Made by a program: the position numbers and the translations under genes. The notes below the pieces were generated by a model. That model was not told the DNA's origin. It was given only the letters and a program-made list of their open reading frames with translations, and did not search any database. Source: Phoronis ovalis (lineage: Eukaryota; Phoronida; Phoronidae). Taken from it: a stretch of 33,248 nucleotides of DNA. Shown here piece by piece: positions 23,001 through 33,079 of the stretch (positions within the stretch are counted from its first letter, which is position 1; every line of letters begins with the position of its first letter). The stretch spans positions 1 through 33,248 of the forward strand of contig JAOXYB010015187.1 in NCBI GenBank assembly GCA_028565635.1, given 5' to 3'.

Positions 23001-26000
23001 GAATGTTTATATTATAGTACTACAACACAAACTATATATGGGGGTTTCATTCAAAAGTATACTGGGAATGTATACACTGTATACACACTCAATTATACAT
23101 AGCTAACCAGAACAAAACAAGATGATTCCCGTTTTGCTTCTGTATTACTAACCTTAACAATTCACATTCACAGGCATAGCGACCAATATCAGAAAATATG
23201 ATATACAGGTCTTTCAACTATAAATTCAAACATGAAATTAAGAAAAATTGTTCTGACTTGTAGAACATATGACTGCACATGGTATTTTCAAATCAGATAA
23301 AAAATTCTAACTACAACCTCACAGTTGCTAGGTAATTGTGCAGACCTAATTACTTAGATAAAACAATTCAATCTTTAATGAATAGGCAATGTTAAAAGAT
23401 TAGTTATCTAACAGAATCATATCAGCGAACAGTACCACACAGATAACCTAAGGCCACAAGATAATTGTGTGTTTTAGGAAAATCCAGAGGACACAAATAT
23501 ATGCACGAGGATTTCTTAGGAAAATACTTTACAATCTTCAATCCATCAATAAAAACCTTTAACCTTTTGAAACAGTAGTTGTGTTCTTTCAAATCATCCC
23601 ATGCTGTTGTGTCCTCATAGGTGTCATAAAGTAGTCTGGTCTGTTACAAGTCAGGGTCCTGTGTTATTTTAATGTCTTCATCATTTCAAAGGATGGGTGA
23701 GCAAACAAAATTTTGAAAGTAAGGCTCAAAGGCTGTTTCCTTAGACTTGCTATTAAAATGCTTCATTTTTTGTTTTGTACTTATCCGGCAACTTTCAAGA
23801 TGTTTTATCAAAGAAGAAAGTATAATCAAAAATTTAAAACATTTCCAATAAAAATTGAAAACTAAAACTAGAAAGCAAATAAATTATCAGAATGGAAGTT
23901 AGTTGCACACCTTTGTGTTAATAATACAGATTAAATTAATCCAATAGTTTAACAATAGAAAATTTCAATGTTTTTCTCTACAGACACAAAATATAAATTC
24001 TTCCTACAACATAAAATATTTAAAAATCTCAAATTAAAAACTTTTAGTAAAGATTTTGAGTCATGCCTCCAAAGCTAGCTCTAAGGTTTATCAATAATAC
24101 TTCATTGACATTTCCTTTGCTTAAGTCAACACAGGTGACACTTAAGATATATGCGTATCTAAGCGACACAACACAAATCTGGTTATGTGCTTTTATTCCT
24201 TGGTTCTTGTAATATATATATATATCTCATAACAAATTTCCTAAAATTAGCAAAATGGTAAGAAACTGGATTTGCATATAGTACACAAATTAATTACATT
24301 TTTAAAAAAACACCTTAACTCTTACATCTAACTAACACTCTCATTTGTAGATAAGTTACTCTAGAGCAATGTTGCAATGTTTGTTTTGGGATACTTGAAA
24401 TTTTAGAATATTTTACGTTAATCTAGTACTGTAAGGGAGCTGGTACCATTAGTAGTGTACCTTATTATTGAATATGAAAAAAATAATCCAGCAATCAATG
24501 ATGTAACGTTTATGTAATTGTTAATGATATTGGTAAGATATATGGGAAAATGTGGGCTTCTCAATGGCAAGTAGATATTCAAAAGTGGAACTTTGAAACA
24601 TCAATAATAGCGAAACAGGCACTGTGCCAGAGGAGCACTTTTGCTTAATTTCAATAGTCGTGAGAGTGCAGCAAGATTTACATTTGATGAAAAACTGACT
24701 TGAGGTAAAAAGAAACAATGGATAGAGGCCCTGCATGGCCCTAGGCCCCTATGACATTAAACTGTTTTCAGTATTTTACTTGTTATTTGTGCTCTGGTGT
24801 GAGCGGTTTTCATACTTGAGTATATAATACAATTATTTCGCAGTGAAAGATATATTGACATGTGCATCTCTTATAAAAGCATGAATTTTCTTCATTTTTA
24901 AACCTTTAAATTATTTTTCAGCAAAGTTTGCCACAGCTGAACAAGAAATTAAATATGTAATCCAGCTATAATTTTCTTTCATTCATAATTCGGCATGCAT
25001 ATTTAACATATAAAGGGCAAATATGAGTTATTTGTGATATACAGAAGTTAATAAGTAATAAAATAATAAAATCATTGTGGAGAGTTTGCCCAAGTTATCA
25101 TTTGGTATAAGTTGTTAGTTTATTCCAATACACAGGTCTTGACCTATCGATGGCTGTATATTTGTGTTGGACTTTTAAGCATAAAATATATAAACGGCAC
25201 ACTTATTTACAATGCCTATCATAGAACTAACAAAATCTGTGGATTGAGCCGATTGAGGAAATATTTTCTTATGATAAACTTTGAGTTTACAGTTTGTGAT
25301 TTATTACATGTATATACAAGTTATACAAATATGTATCAGATATGTGAGCCGATACCAACAAAATACAACTTGGTTGTGGAGATATAAATTTAAGTAGGGA
25401 AGATACTTCTTTTAAAAAAAATGGTAAAATAATATCATTTTGGGTAATTTTTATTTACTTCTAAATAATCTCTTGATTAATAATTTACTATCGAAATCAT
25501 TCGAAACTATTGCCACACATTAAAAAAAATATTTTATTTTATCTCAGATTTAAGGGTTAACTGCAGCTCCACGACTACACCTAGAGGCAATATTACCACT
25601 ATAGACCTAGTATGGGCTTCTATGTATCCAGCTATCAACTGTTCAGGAGGAACAGTATTTTATAGGATCATTATATATTCTGGTAAAACAAAATACCGAT
25701 ATACACAGTTACAACGTTTTGCTTGGTAATTATTTTGTTATGGTTGCAATTCAAATTCAAATATTAAATATTGACCAGATATTTGCCTTGATATTGAATT
25801 CATTAATATATGACAGTGAGCTAAAGAGTTTTTCATAAATTTTCCGCTTATATGCCTTTGCATAATCAGAATGTGTAACATTCCAATTTCGAGTAAACAT
25901 CCATAAATGGATCTAATGAGCTGCATGAAATATTATTTACTAACCAGCACTTCACTATAGAAAAAGATACACAAATTAATGAGAAAGGCTAATAGTAGAG

Positions 26001-28258
26001 AATAGCATCCCAATAACCCATGTAGAAATCTGTAGTATTTATTTATTATATATTTGTGTATGTACTTTATACCATACTTATATACATGTTTCTCAATTTG
26101 TAAATTTACTTTAGTAGTTTATATTCTGCAAATTATATGAACTGTGTTACTACATAATTGGAAAAGTTAAGGATTAGTGTAGTGATAAAAGGATAAGCTA
26201 TAATAACAGTATATTTGGTAAAGGATAAAAAATGACATGCGGGTAATATAAAGCAAATTGTACTAGAAGGCCAAAGATTTCTAAAACAAGGGATATAACA
26301 AATTTGCATTTATTTTGAACAAATATTTTTGGAAACCTAGTAAATTACAGAATTAATTTTTCATAGCAGTTATTTTTTTGGCCTTTTCCAAATTTCTATA
26401 CAGTAAATAAAAAGCTACAATTTAATTTATGTTGCACTACATGAAGAACATTTTTATAAGCATCAATTTAGTGCTAAGGAGAATATTTTTAATGTTCAAA
26501 ACTTTTTACCATTAGTACCAGTCAGAAAAAAGGTTTTAAAGTAATTGGTGATTAATTTCACATGTAATTACTAACAATAAAACCTGTAATTGTTCAGTTT
26601 CTCCAGAAATGAAATATTTTGTATGAAATCTATTTATAAATATTTTCTGGCAGCCAGATCAATAAAATAAGAGACTTGTTACCTGATGCGTATTGATAAT
26701 AGATATCTCTATTGTTCTAGAAAAAAATAATAGCATTGGAAAATGACTCGCAGCAAATTGTATTGGAACTGAAATGTAATTTTATTATATAGCAAAGCAA
26801 GATTTTAACAAACAGATGTTTGAGTGTTTAGTACCATTTGTTCAAAAATATGCTCATTTATAAAATAACACCATAATGTTCAGATATATAAAGATCTCGT
26901 AAAATATAAAGACATTTCATAGCATAAACAAAAATACGATTTCAAGTTATAAAGCATATGAACAAAACTAGTTATTTTCATCAAAAGTTGAACAACATTT
27001 TTTGGTAAATGAAAGTTAGCTCAGACTTTTCTTAAATGATTCTAAGAGCCAACAAACATTGAAGTTTTAAATCAAAGCACCTTTTTAAAATTAAATTCCC
27101 ATTTACCACTTTTTCAAAAAGTCCTTTATGAATATCCAGAATAGTTTTTATGCATATAATATTCCCTATTCATGTCAATTTTAATTGTTCCACGCTTTTA
27201 AAGCATTTATCACATGAAGCTTAAACTTTTTATCTCACAAGAGTTTTTATTTCATATGTTTACTTATAAAAATGCCATCATTGTGCTTCCCCTTTAATCC
27301 ATCCAAACCTGAATAGGTGTTAAAATGTTTAAAACCGCACTGTCATTTAACAAGACGTATAAGTAATTTAAGGGGTACATACAACTTAGACTTAGCCCTT
27401 TGAAGTATGATCTTTTTAAGTGGCAGTTTATTTGCATAAGTGGATCATCTTACTCTTAAGAAAATTTCATAGTCTACTTTTGACAACATAGGCTTATGAT
27501 AATTATCAAAATTTTACTTTCGCATATTTATCTCATTTGACGAAGGTCTTCATTAGAATTTTATTCTTACTAACATTTATATACATTTCATTTTCCTCCT
27601 CCCAGTGAGGCCATTCAATATTTACCAAATACAAATTCATACTACTCATTCTAGGAAGATTAGTATTCCTGATGAAAAAAACAATAAATAAATTATCTAA
27701 TATTATTATTATTTATATCGTAATAAAAAATTCTACCATAAAATGATATTCCTTCATGAAATCTTTTAAATAAATAAAAGTAAAAAAATGCAAAGTGTTG
27801 TGATGCTGTTGGAGTCAAGGAATTAACTTGGAACTGTCAAAAATATTTCAATTTAACAGTTTACATAAGCAAAATAATGAATAACTGACATAAAAAGTGA
27901 TAAGCTGGGTTATTAAGGACTTTAAATAATCTTCAATAAATTTCAGCTTTTAGGTTTAATATTAATGACATAATACTAATAATTGCATCACTACTTCAAC
28001 AAAGTCTTTAATTTTTAATCTGCATTTTTTATTATCGGTCATGCTTTGTTTTATTTGTTTAGAAGTATATGATTAACACAAAATTACGATTAAACATTTT
28101 CTCCATGATTGAGATAAAACTAGCAAACGTATTTCATATTTATCCACTAGATGCCAGCACAATCAATAGTTGTTAAAATTCAGAGTTATGCCACCTAATG
28201 GAATGTTAAGTGCGGAGAGAGAGATAACTCCTGAAGCATCAACAAAAACAGCTCTTAC
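17100..28258 (-). other. 11.2-kb intron of MIPOL1-like gene
   Basis: Both flanking exons are phase 0 at this junction, and the joined protein (EHEQAVK then AKLHATQQERD) is colinear with vertebrate MIPOL1, so no exon is missing here. The intron is AT-rich and nearly free of CpG. It contains short simple repeats: AAT at about 19569-19588, AT at about 24211-24226, and a 27-bp near-duplicate at about 17455-17501. It also has a small perfect hairpin at 20467-20482. Several open frames of 60-90 codons occur on both strands. None has recognisable homology, so I do not call them genes. The one most like a protein, at 23422-23640 minus, is discussed under findings. Confidence 0.85.
20467..20482. repeat. 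Small perfect hairpin next to an A/T run
   Basis: CCAGCAAAAATGCTGG has 6-bp arms beside eight A residues (a T run on the minus strand). It resembles a bacterial terminator, but in this intron it is most likely incidental. Confidence 0.7.
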
Positions 28259-28345
28259 CTTAACTGCTTGTTCGTGTTCTTTTTCTGGTGTAAATTTGCT
28301 ATCAAGTTTTCTTAATTTTATTAGTTCTTGTTCCAACTGCTTGAC
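28259..28345 (-). CDS. MIPOL1: MIPOL1-like gene, coiled-coil exon (VKQLEQELIKLRK)
   Basis: This 87-bp exon (29 codons, phase 0 at both ends) has a GTTATGCAG acceptor and a GTTAAG|GTAAGA donor. It encodes VKQLEQELIKLRKLDSKFTP and then EKEHEQAVK. This matches the vertebrate CKRLEQELHHVKE segment and the following QERALK. The next conserved residues (AKL...) are in an exon 11.2 kb away, so this exon borders the largest intron of the gene. On the plus strand the same bases are open too, but that is a shadow. Confidence 0.92.
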
Positions 28346-28859
28346 CTGCATAACAAAAGAACTAACAATGAGATACACAATATAATTTGTAACTCATATA
28401 ATAATTACCTTTTTTGGCTGTTTGATGACACCATAACATGTTAAGCAGAAATAGAGAACAGCATAATTTTTTGGTGGAGTGGGATTTGTATTATTCAGCA
28501 AACTAGTAAACCTGTTGGTAGTAAATGAACAAGAGGGTGATGATTAGTTAATCAGTAGTTCAGATAGACTACTAATTACAAATGGCTCTGATTTTTAACA
28601 TATTTGACATATTACCAGTATTATCTTGATCTGAAGATAGCTGCAGAAAAGCTGACTTGGACATCTTGCCAAAGTAAGAGAGGACCTTCCATTCAACACA
28701 TATAAACCCAAGCAAAAATAGAGTACATCACCTGTGAGAAGATCCACCCTTTCTGCATTTTCTACAATAAATTCTCAAAGTGTTCCATAAAATGACCCTC
28801 GTGTTACCTTTCTTTTACATCTAGCCTTAAGCAAATGCTAAGCCTGTGCCACTGTATAC
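28346..28859 (-). other. Intron of MIPOL1-like gene
   Basis: This 514-bp intron lies between phase-0 exons. I see nothing in it beyond ordinary AT-rich intron sequence. Confidence 0.85.
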
Positions 28860-29024
28860 CTTTGATAAAGCAGTGTCTCTTTCATCTAAGATGGCATGCA
28901 TTTCCTCAGATGTGATTTCTTTTCTCCTATGTTTTGTTTGCTGGATTCGATGCATGATCTTTTCTCCATGTTTTCTTATTTTGGTTGATGATTCTGAGTG
29001 AGAGATTCTTGATAACAAGTCACT
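28860..29024 (-). CDS. MIPOL1: MIPOL1-like gene, conserved exon (EITSEEMHAILDERDTALSK)
   Basis: This 165-bp exon has a TTTGATTCTAG acceptor and a TCAAAG|GTATAC donor. It is exactly 55 codons in phase 0. It begins SDLLSRISHSES, matching the vertebrate ELLNRINNAD-type block, passes through a basic segment (KIRKHGEKIMHRIQQTKHRR), and ends EITSEEMHAILDERDTALSK, which closely matches vertebrate RITAEEMSALIEERDAALSK. It belongs to the central coiled-coil region. The intron upstream of it is 1,052 bp and the one downstream 514 bp. Confidence 0.95.
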
Positions 29025-30076
29025 CTAGAATCAAAGAGAAAAGAATACAAATCTTTACAATAACAAACAAGACTTGCAATGTCAGATGCCCATCATATCC
29101 TTGGGATCACCCACATTGCGGCTCGTATGTGTCAAATCTTTAGATATATATATATTTCAATCTATGTTTTAGTAATTAAAATGAAGAGATAGATATATAA
29201 AAGTATACATTTTCAAAAAGGTAATAATATAAACCATATTAATCAGGAGGTTAAATCCTGCTATTAATCTAATGAATATTGTCAACTATGAATTTGCAGA
29301 TCTTAGTTGAAACTTGAAATTTTGCTTTGTTCAAAAGATATGAATTCTCAATGTTAATGCATCAGAAAAAAAACCCCAACAAAATTGAGGTGATGAAATT
29401 TGAAAATTTATATATTTTTTTTAACTAGTGAAATTTCTGAGGCACCTTTTGTAGCTATATGTAAGGATTATTTTTACTTTTTTACTTTAAATATATTCAA
29501 AATGGCAATCGTACAGATCACATGAACTACTCATGGAAAAATAAGTTACAGAAATAGAATGTTTCAGCAGTATACTTTCAAATATATTTATTTTTTCTTT
29601 TAATTAACCAAAAAATAACTTAAAGTATAAAGTGTAATAAATTGTGCCGAACAATATTGACCACCTTAAAATCTGCAACTTTGTACTTGACAAGGATATT
29701 AAGTGCATGTAATGCTAGTACCACTACCAGTTGAGAAAGGTCAGTTTTCAAGTTTTGTTATCGACAGGAAATACTTAGAGAGAACATTTAAATTTCTTGG
29801 AACACTATTCGAATAAAATATGTAATAACAGTCTGCATAGAGGATGTATGTTTAATATGCAAGTAATTAAAATTTAAGCAGATGGACTAGATTTTTGTAC
29901 TACTTTGCACTGCAAATAGCACTAGAGCTGTTTGTGTACTCTAATTATATAAATATGAACACAGTCACATGCAAACTGTTATAATGTATTCTCCAAAAAA
30001 GGTTAAAATTAATCAAAAGGATCCTTCAGTTAATCATGCAAAACTATAAAATAATAGGAAATATTTGATTTGTTAC
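29025..30076 (-). other. Intron of MIPOL1-like gene
   Basis: This 1,052-bp AT-rich intron has a short AT dinucleotide run near 29145. I recognise no gene or mobile element in it. Confidence 0.85.
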
Positions 30077-30125
30077 CACTTCACTTTGTCCATCTTCATT
30101 CAATAATTCAATATCATCATCAGAC
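30077..30125 (-). CDS. MIPOL1: MIPOL1-like gene, small acidic exon
   Basis: This 49-bp exon has a GTATTTTAG acceptor and a GAAGTG|GTAACA donor. One base completes the Glu codon split with the previous exon, and 16 codons follow, encoding SDDDIELLNEDGQSEV. The acidic linker occupies the place of the vertebrate segment just before the conserved LLNRI block (around NPEEND). It is too short to identify by similarity alone. It is accepted because its two splice phases are the only ones that join the neighbouring well-conserved exons without a stop. Confidence 0.8.
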
Positions 30126-30720
30126 CTAAAATACATAAAACAATGGAACAGATCAAACAGGTTCAAATTAAAACAGAAAAAGGTTTTGTCAAAACTTTCA
30201 ACAGTATAATTAGTATAAGACATATTCTCACATTATTTTGTTAGCAGTTATTCACAGCTATGTTTGAGAAAATTAACGATTCAAATTTCATAAAATTCAC
30301 AACATAGGTTATCAGTGTGAAATGCAATTATAGTATAATTAATTAACAAAATGACAAATTCAGCCATGCCAAATGATCCATCCAGCTTTGCTATGCCAAA
30401 TACGATTATGAAGCAAGCATACATATTTCGCAGAAATAATTAGGCTGTTCCATGGATTTCACCAGCACCAGTAAGCTTTGTAAATGTTTGTGAATTTTAG
30501 TATATTTATGTTGTTACTTTTCTCAAACATTGCAAAACTTACAGTGAAATATTCTATCCAAGATTATGTAAGATCATGTCTTAATCTAATTAAGTTTCAA
30601 ATGCAACACCAAGCTAATGATCATCTGTGGATACTTTTTTATTAAAGTTAAGTTCAAAATAGGCATAACATGTTTATTAAAGATTTGCACACAAAAATAA
30701 TTTATCTAAATGATCCTTAC
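30126..30720 (-). other. Intron of MIPOL1-like gene
   Basis: This 595-bp intron joins a phase-2 donor to the small acidic exon. I see nothing else in it. Confidence 0.85.
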
Positions 30721-30850
30721 TCATCAATTCCCTTTTGTAGTCTCTGTAGTCTTGCTAAGGCCTCATCTCTTTCTTCATTGGCTAATCTCAGCCGACCCAT
30801 TATTGCAGCATCACGCTCTTTCTGGGCACGATAAATCTCTTCAACGAGTT
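30721..30850 (-). CDS. MIPOL1: MIPOL1-like gene, conserved core exon (LVEEIYRAQKERD)
   Basis: This 130-bp exon has a TTTATTTCAG acceptor and a GATGA|GTAAGG donor. It encodes 42 complete codons between split codons. The peptide LVEEIYRAQKERDAAIMGRL, followed by RLANEERDEALARLQRLQKG, is nearly residue-for-residue the vertebrate MIPOL1 core (LVEEVYFAQKERDEAVMSRL, then LAIEERDEAIARA). This is one of the two strongest homology anchors in the window. The two ERD-E/A-A modules look like an internal coiled-coil repeat. The flanking introns are 242 and 595 bp. Frame, splice sites and homology all agree, so the exon is secure. Confidence 0.95.
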
Positions 30851-31092
30851 CTGAAATAAATAAACAATTTTCAATAAAAAACTGAAGCAGTGCACCTATA
30901 GTTAATTGACTAATGCTAGAGGTACATCTGTCTGCATGAGGTTATCCTACATATACAATCTGACAGATTAAACTATTGTGAGTAATGGAATTGCATAGAA
31001 AGGATTTACAGCCCCAAAGAAGATAACCCCAAGTGCGTACAGTCACAAGAACTGTGACAAATATTTGAATGCCTGTGAAAAACAAGCAATAC

Positions 31093-31198
31093 CTCCCGCT
31101 CGTGCCGCAATATTTGCATCCGTCTCAACATTTTTTGTTTTTTGTTGCAATTTCAATGACTCCACTTCTCTTTCAGCTTCATATACACGATCAGACAA
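31093..31198 (-). CDS. MIPOL1: MIPOL1-like gene, coiled-coil exon (LSDRVYEAERE)
   Basis: This 106-bp exon has an ATAATTTCAG acceptor and a GCGGGAG|GTATTG donor. It starts on a codon boundary and ends after the first base of a codon. It encodes 35 residues, LSDRVYEAEREVESLK through DANIAARAG, a charged heptad-like helix. It continues the coiled coil of the large exon and corresponds to the vertebrate segment leading into the TEAKIAEKTAALVEE region. The last base combines with AA of the next exon to give Glu, so the joined protein reads ARAG-ELVEEIYRAQ. The intron to the large exon is 321 bp and contains nothing else recognisable. Confidence 0.9.
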
Positions 31199-31519
31199 CT
31201 GAAATTATATTGAAGCAAAGGGCGCTTATTTTCAATATTAATTTTGAGAAGAAAAGACAATTTGTTAAAAGACATTTGCCCAAAATCTATCAAATTCAGT
31301 TAACAGCAAAACTGAGTCACCACAATACTGATGATAACAATAATTGTTACCACAGATACTTATACAAGTTAATGACATGATATGTAAGCTTTTAAAACCA
31401 AATATTTAGTTAAATGTGTAGAACACACATTTGTTTAAAAGTATAAATTAACTAATCCAGTACAAGAGGACCAGCACAATAAACATAAACATTGTGATCA
31501 TCCATTGCGTAAATTATAC
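31199..31519 (-). other. Intron of MIPOL1-like gene
   Basis: This 321-bp intron is phase 0 and has no distinct content. An open plus-strand frame across it and the neighbouring exon (31069-31380) is a shadow. Confidence 0.85.
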
Positions 31520-32181
31520 CTTTCTGTTCAGATCTTTGGCAGCATCCAGTTCAGCTAACAGAAGAGCAATTTGTCTTGACTGATCAGAACTCAACCCCCT
31601 TTCTCCCCTCTTCCCATCATTGTTAGAAATATTGTTAACTAAATTTCCTGCAAATGTATGATTTTTTGCAGGTACTTTCTGTCCAGTTTCATTTAACTTT
31701 GCAACCAAAGGATCACTATGCCTCCTTACAGCCAGTCCTAAACTTAAGGGATCATTCTCTATTTGTCCATTTGTTTGAATCTCATTTGAATTTCCGTTTC
31801 CAGCAATACCATTTACATGTTGTCCCTGTGGGACTGTTAAAGCTGAGGCATTAGATGCATTTATTTGGTGTACCAAATTTTGTGGACGGTTTGGTGTAGA
31901 AGTGGCTGTTGGATTTGCGAAACTCCCTGTTGGATTAAAACCTTGTGGAATATATCCTTGAGGTATCTGGGGTGGAGTAAACCCATATGCTGTCATATAG
32001 CCTGCATGAGGCGGGCTCGCATAAGGCCCTAGAGGAGGAGTGGGATAGGCATTGTATGGCATTGCATATGACGGATGGGGAAGATGGTGATATTTAGCAC
32101 TTGGGGTGTGGAATGAATCGTCGGAATAACTGTCATGTCTAGACCTTGAACGAGACGATTTGGATTTGTGTCCTCTTGATC
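31520..32181 (-). CDS. MIPOL1: MIPOL1-like gene, large exon: disordered N-terminal region into first coiled coil
   Basis: This 662-bp exon has a TTCATTTTTAG acceptor and an AACAGAAAG|GTATAA donor. It enters in phase 1, completing GGA with the previous exon, and ends on a codon boundary. In order it encodes an RS-rich stretch (SRGHKSKSSRSRSRHDSYS), a His/Pro/Tyr-rich linker, a Pro-Tyr-Gly low-complexity stretch (PPLGPYASPPHAGYM), an Asn/Ser/Thr-rich segment and then the start of a coiled coil, SRQIALLLAELDAAKDLNRK. That last block matches the first conserved block of vertebrate MIPOL1 (the IAFLLKELD segment). The preceding 200 or more residues have no counterpart I recognise in the human protein. 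An internal ATG at 32060-32062 (MPYNAY) could start a shorter isoform, but the frame is open upstream through the splice site, so I treat it as internal. Confidence 0.9.
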
Positions 32182-32357
32182 CTAAAAATGAATTAAAAGT
32201 TCATGGTTAGTGTACTATACTATAAATAACAATACTGTTGCTACCTTAATTATGAGGGCTTTATTCTTAAACTTCAACATTTTCAATGTACAGTATGAGA
32301 ATGTGTTCATTTTCAAGTAACAGAATTAATTTCTGTTAACCAAATCTTACAGTCATT

Positions 32358-32565
32358 TCTCAAAATGTTATTCATAGTCACTAGAGCGAAACTGTTGGAA
32401 AAGGTGTGATAAATATATAGCAAGGGCTCAAATATTGTTATCTCACGTGCTTCTCTAAGAGGCAAAACAAAATGACAAGTGTCTCCCCAGGAAAGGAATT
32501 TCTTCTAGAGCTGCTCCAGTACAAATCCCGTTTTGCTCTAGTAACTGTGAATAACAATGTGAAGA
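32358..32565. mobile_element. MITE-like element, short copy, inside MIPOL1 intron
   Basis: This roughly 208-bp element is bounded by imperfect inverted repeats of about 34-36 bp. The left arm (32358-32391) contains TGTTATTCATAGTCACTAGA and the right arm (32530-32565) contains TCTAGTAACTGTGAATAACA. It has no coding capacity. It aligns along most of its length with 11929-12180, sharing the termini and internal blocks such as GGTGTGATA, CTCTAAGA and GGAATTTCTTCTAGAGCT. It lacks a 48-bp internal block present there. No clear target-site duplication is visible, so I do not assign a transposon superfamily. Confidence 0.75.
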
Positions 32566-32698
32566 GTGACAGTGTTTTCTCTTGCTTACAAGTTGTTAGT
32601 GACTAGAACAGTCCGAGTATTATTGTATGTTTCAGCATTTGAAAATTAGTCATCAAAATAAACTTCTGATTTAAAAACCATCCATTAAGACAAACTAG

Positions 32699-32815
32699 AA
32701 TCTGGTTTCAAAGTTTTTAATAAATGTATATTGACTGAATCTGGTTCAAAAGTTTTTAATAAATGTACATTTACTGAATCTGGTTCAAAAGTTTTTAATA
32801 AATGTATATTGACTG
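32699..32815. repeat. Three tandem 39-bp units
   Basis: Three units of exactly 39 bp (32699-32737, 32738-32776, 32777-32815) each begin AATCTGGTT and end in TGACTG or TTACTG. They differ at only a few positions, so the expansion is recent. The array lies inside an intron. Because 39 is a multiple of three, a minus-strand frame reads a 13-residue repeat (VNIHLLKTFEPDS), but no splice or homology evidence makes it coding. Confidence 0.92.
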
Positions 32816-32956
32816 TTGGTGCCCTTCTGAAAATTATAAGCAATTTGCTAGCACATAATGACAATTTGAGCATAACATTGACAATTTGCTCGCAGACAAA
32901 TGTTGTTCTATCTAGTTATATCACACCAAAAGATTGACTTTGTATGATTTCAATAC

Positions 32957-33045
32957 CTCTGTCTCTGGAATGTTCTTTCTTGGAATAACTTTGGCTAATA
33001 GACTCACTGACACTCTCGTCCACAGTATCACTGTCACGTCCACTC
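32957..33045 (-). CDS. MIPOL1: MIPOL1-like gene, first visible exon (internal, RS-rich)
   Basis: This 89-bp internal exon has a TTTGTTGTAG acceptor on its high-coordinate side and an AGACAGAG|GTATTG donor. It contains the last base of a codon, 29 full codons and the first base of another. The peptide is polar and rich in Ser, Asp, Glu and Arg (SGRDSDTVDE near the start, KKEHSRDR at the end). With the next exon it forms an Arg-Ser stretch of the kind found in disordered, phosphorylatable regions. Because the exon starts mid-codon, at least one more 5' exon and the true start lie beyond the right edge. It is assigned to MIPOL1 only because its phase joins the next exon exactly; the peptide itself does not resemble vertebrate MIPOL1. 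A 21-bp minisatellite starts 35 bp upstream of the acceptor. Confidence 0.72.
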
Positions 33046-33079
33046 CTACAACAAAAACAAAGCAGAATAACAATTACTA

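Larger units (their letters stand above)
32182..32956 (-). other. Intron of MIPOL1-like gene carrying a MITE and a 39-bp triplication
   Basis: This 775-bp phase-1 intron holds a short terminal-inverted-repeat element (32358-32565) and three tandem 39-bp units (32699-32815), both listed separately. The rest is unremarkable. Confidence 0.75.

Noticed and set aside
28170-28385. 71-codon plus-strand open frame over a MIPOL1 exon
   Set aside because: Antisense shadow; the minus strand has the splice sites and the homology.
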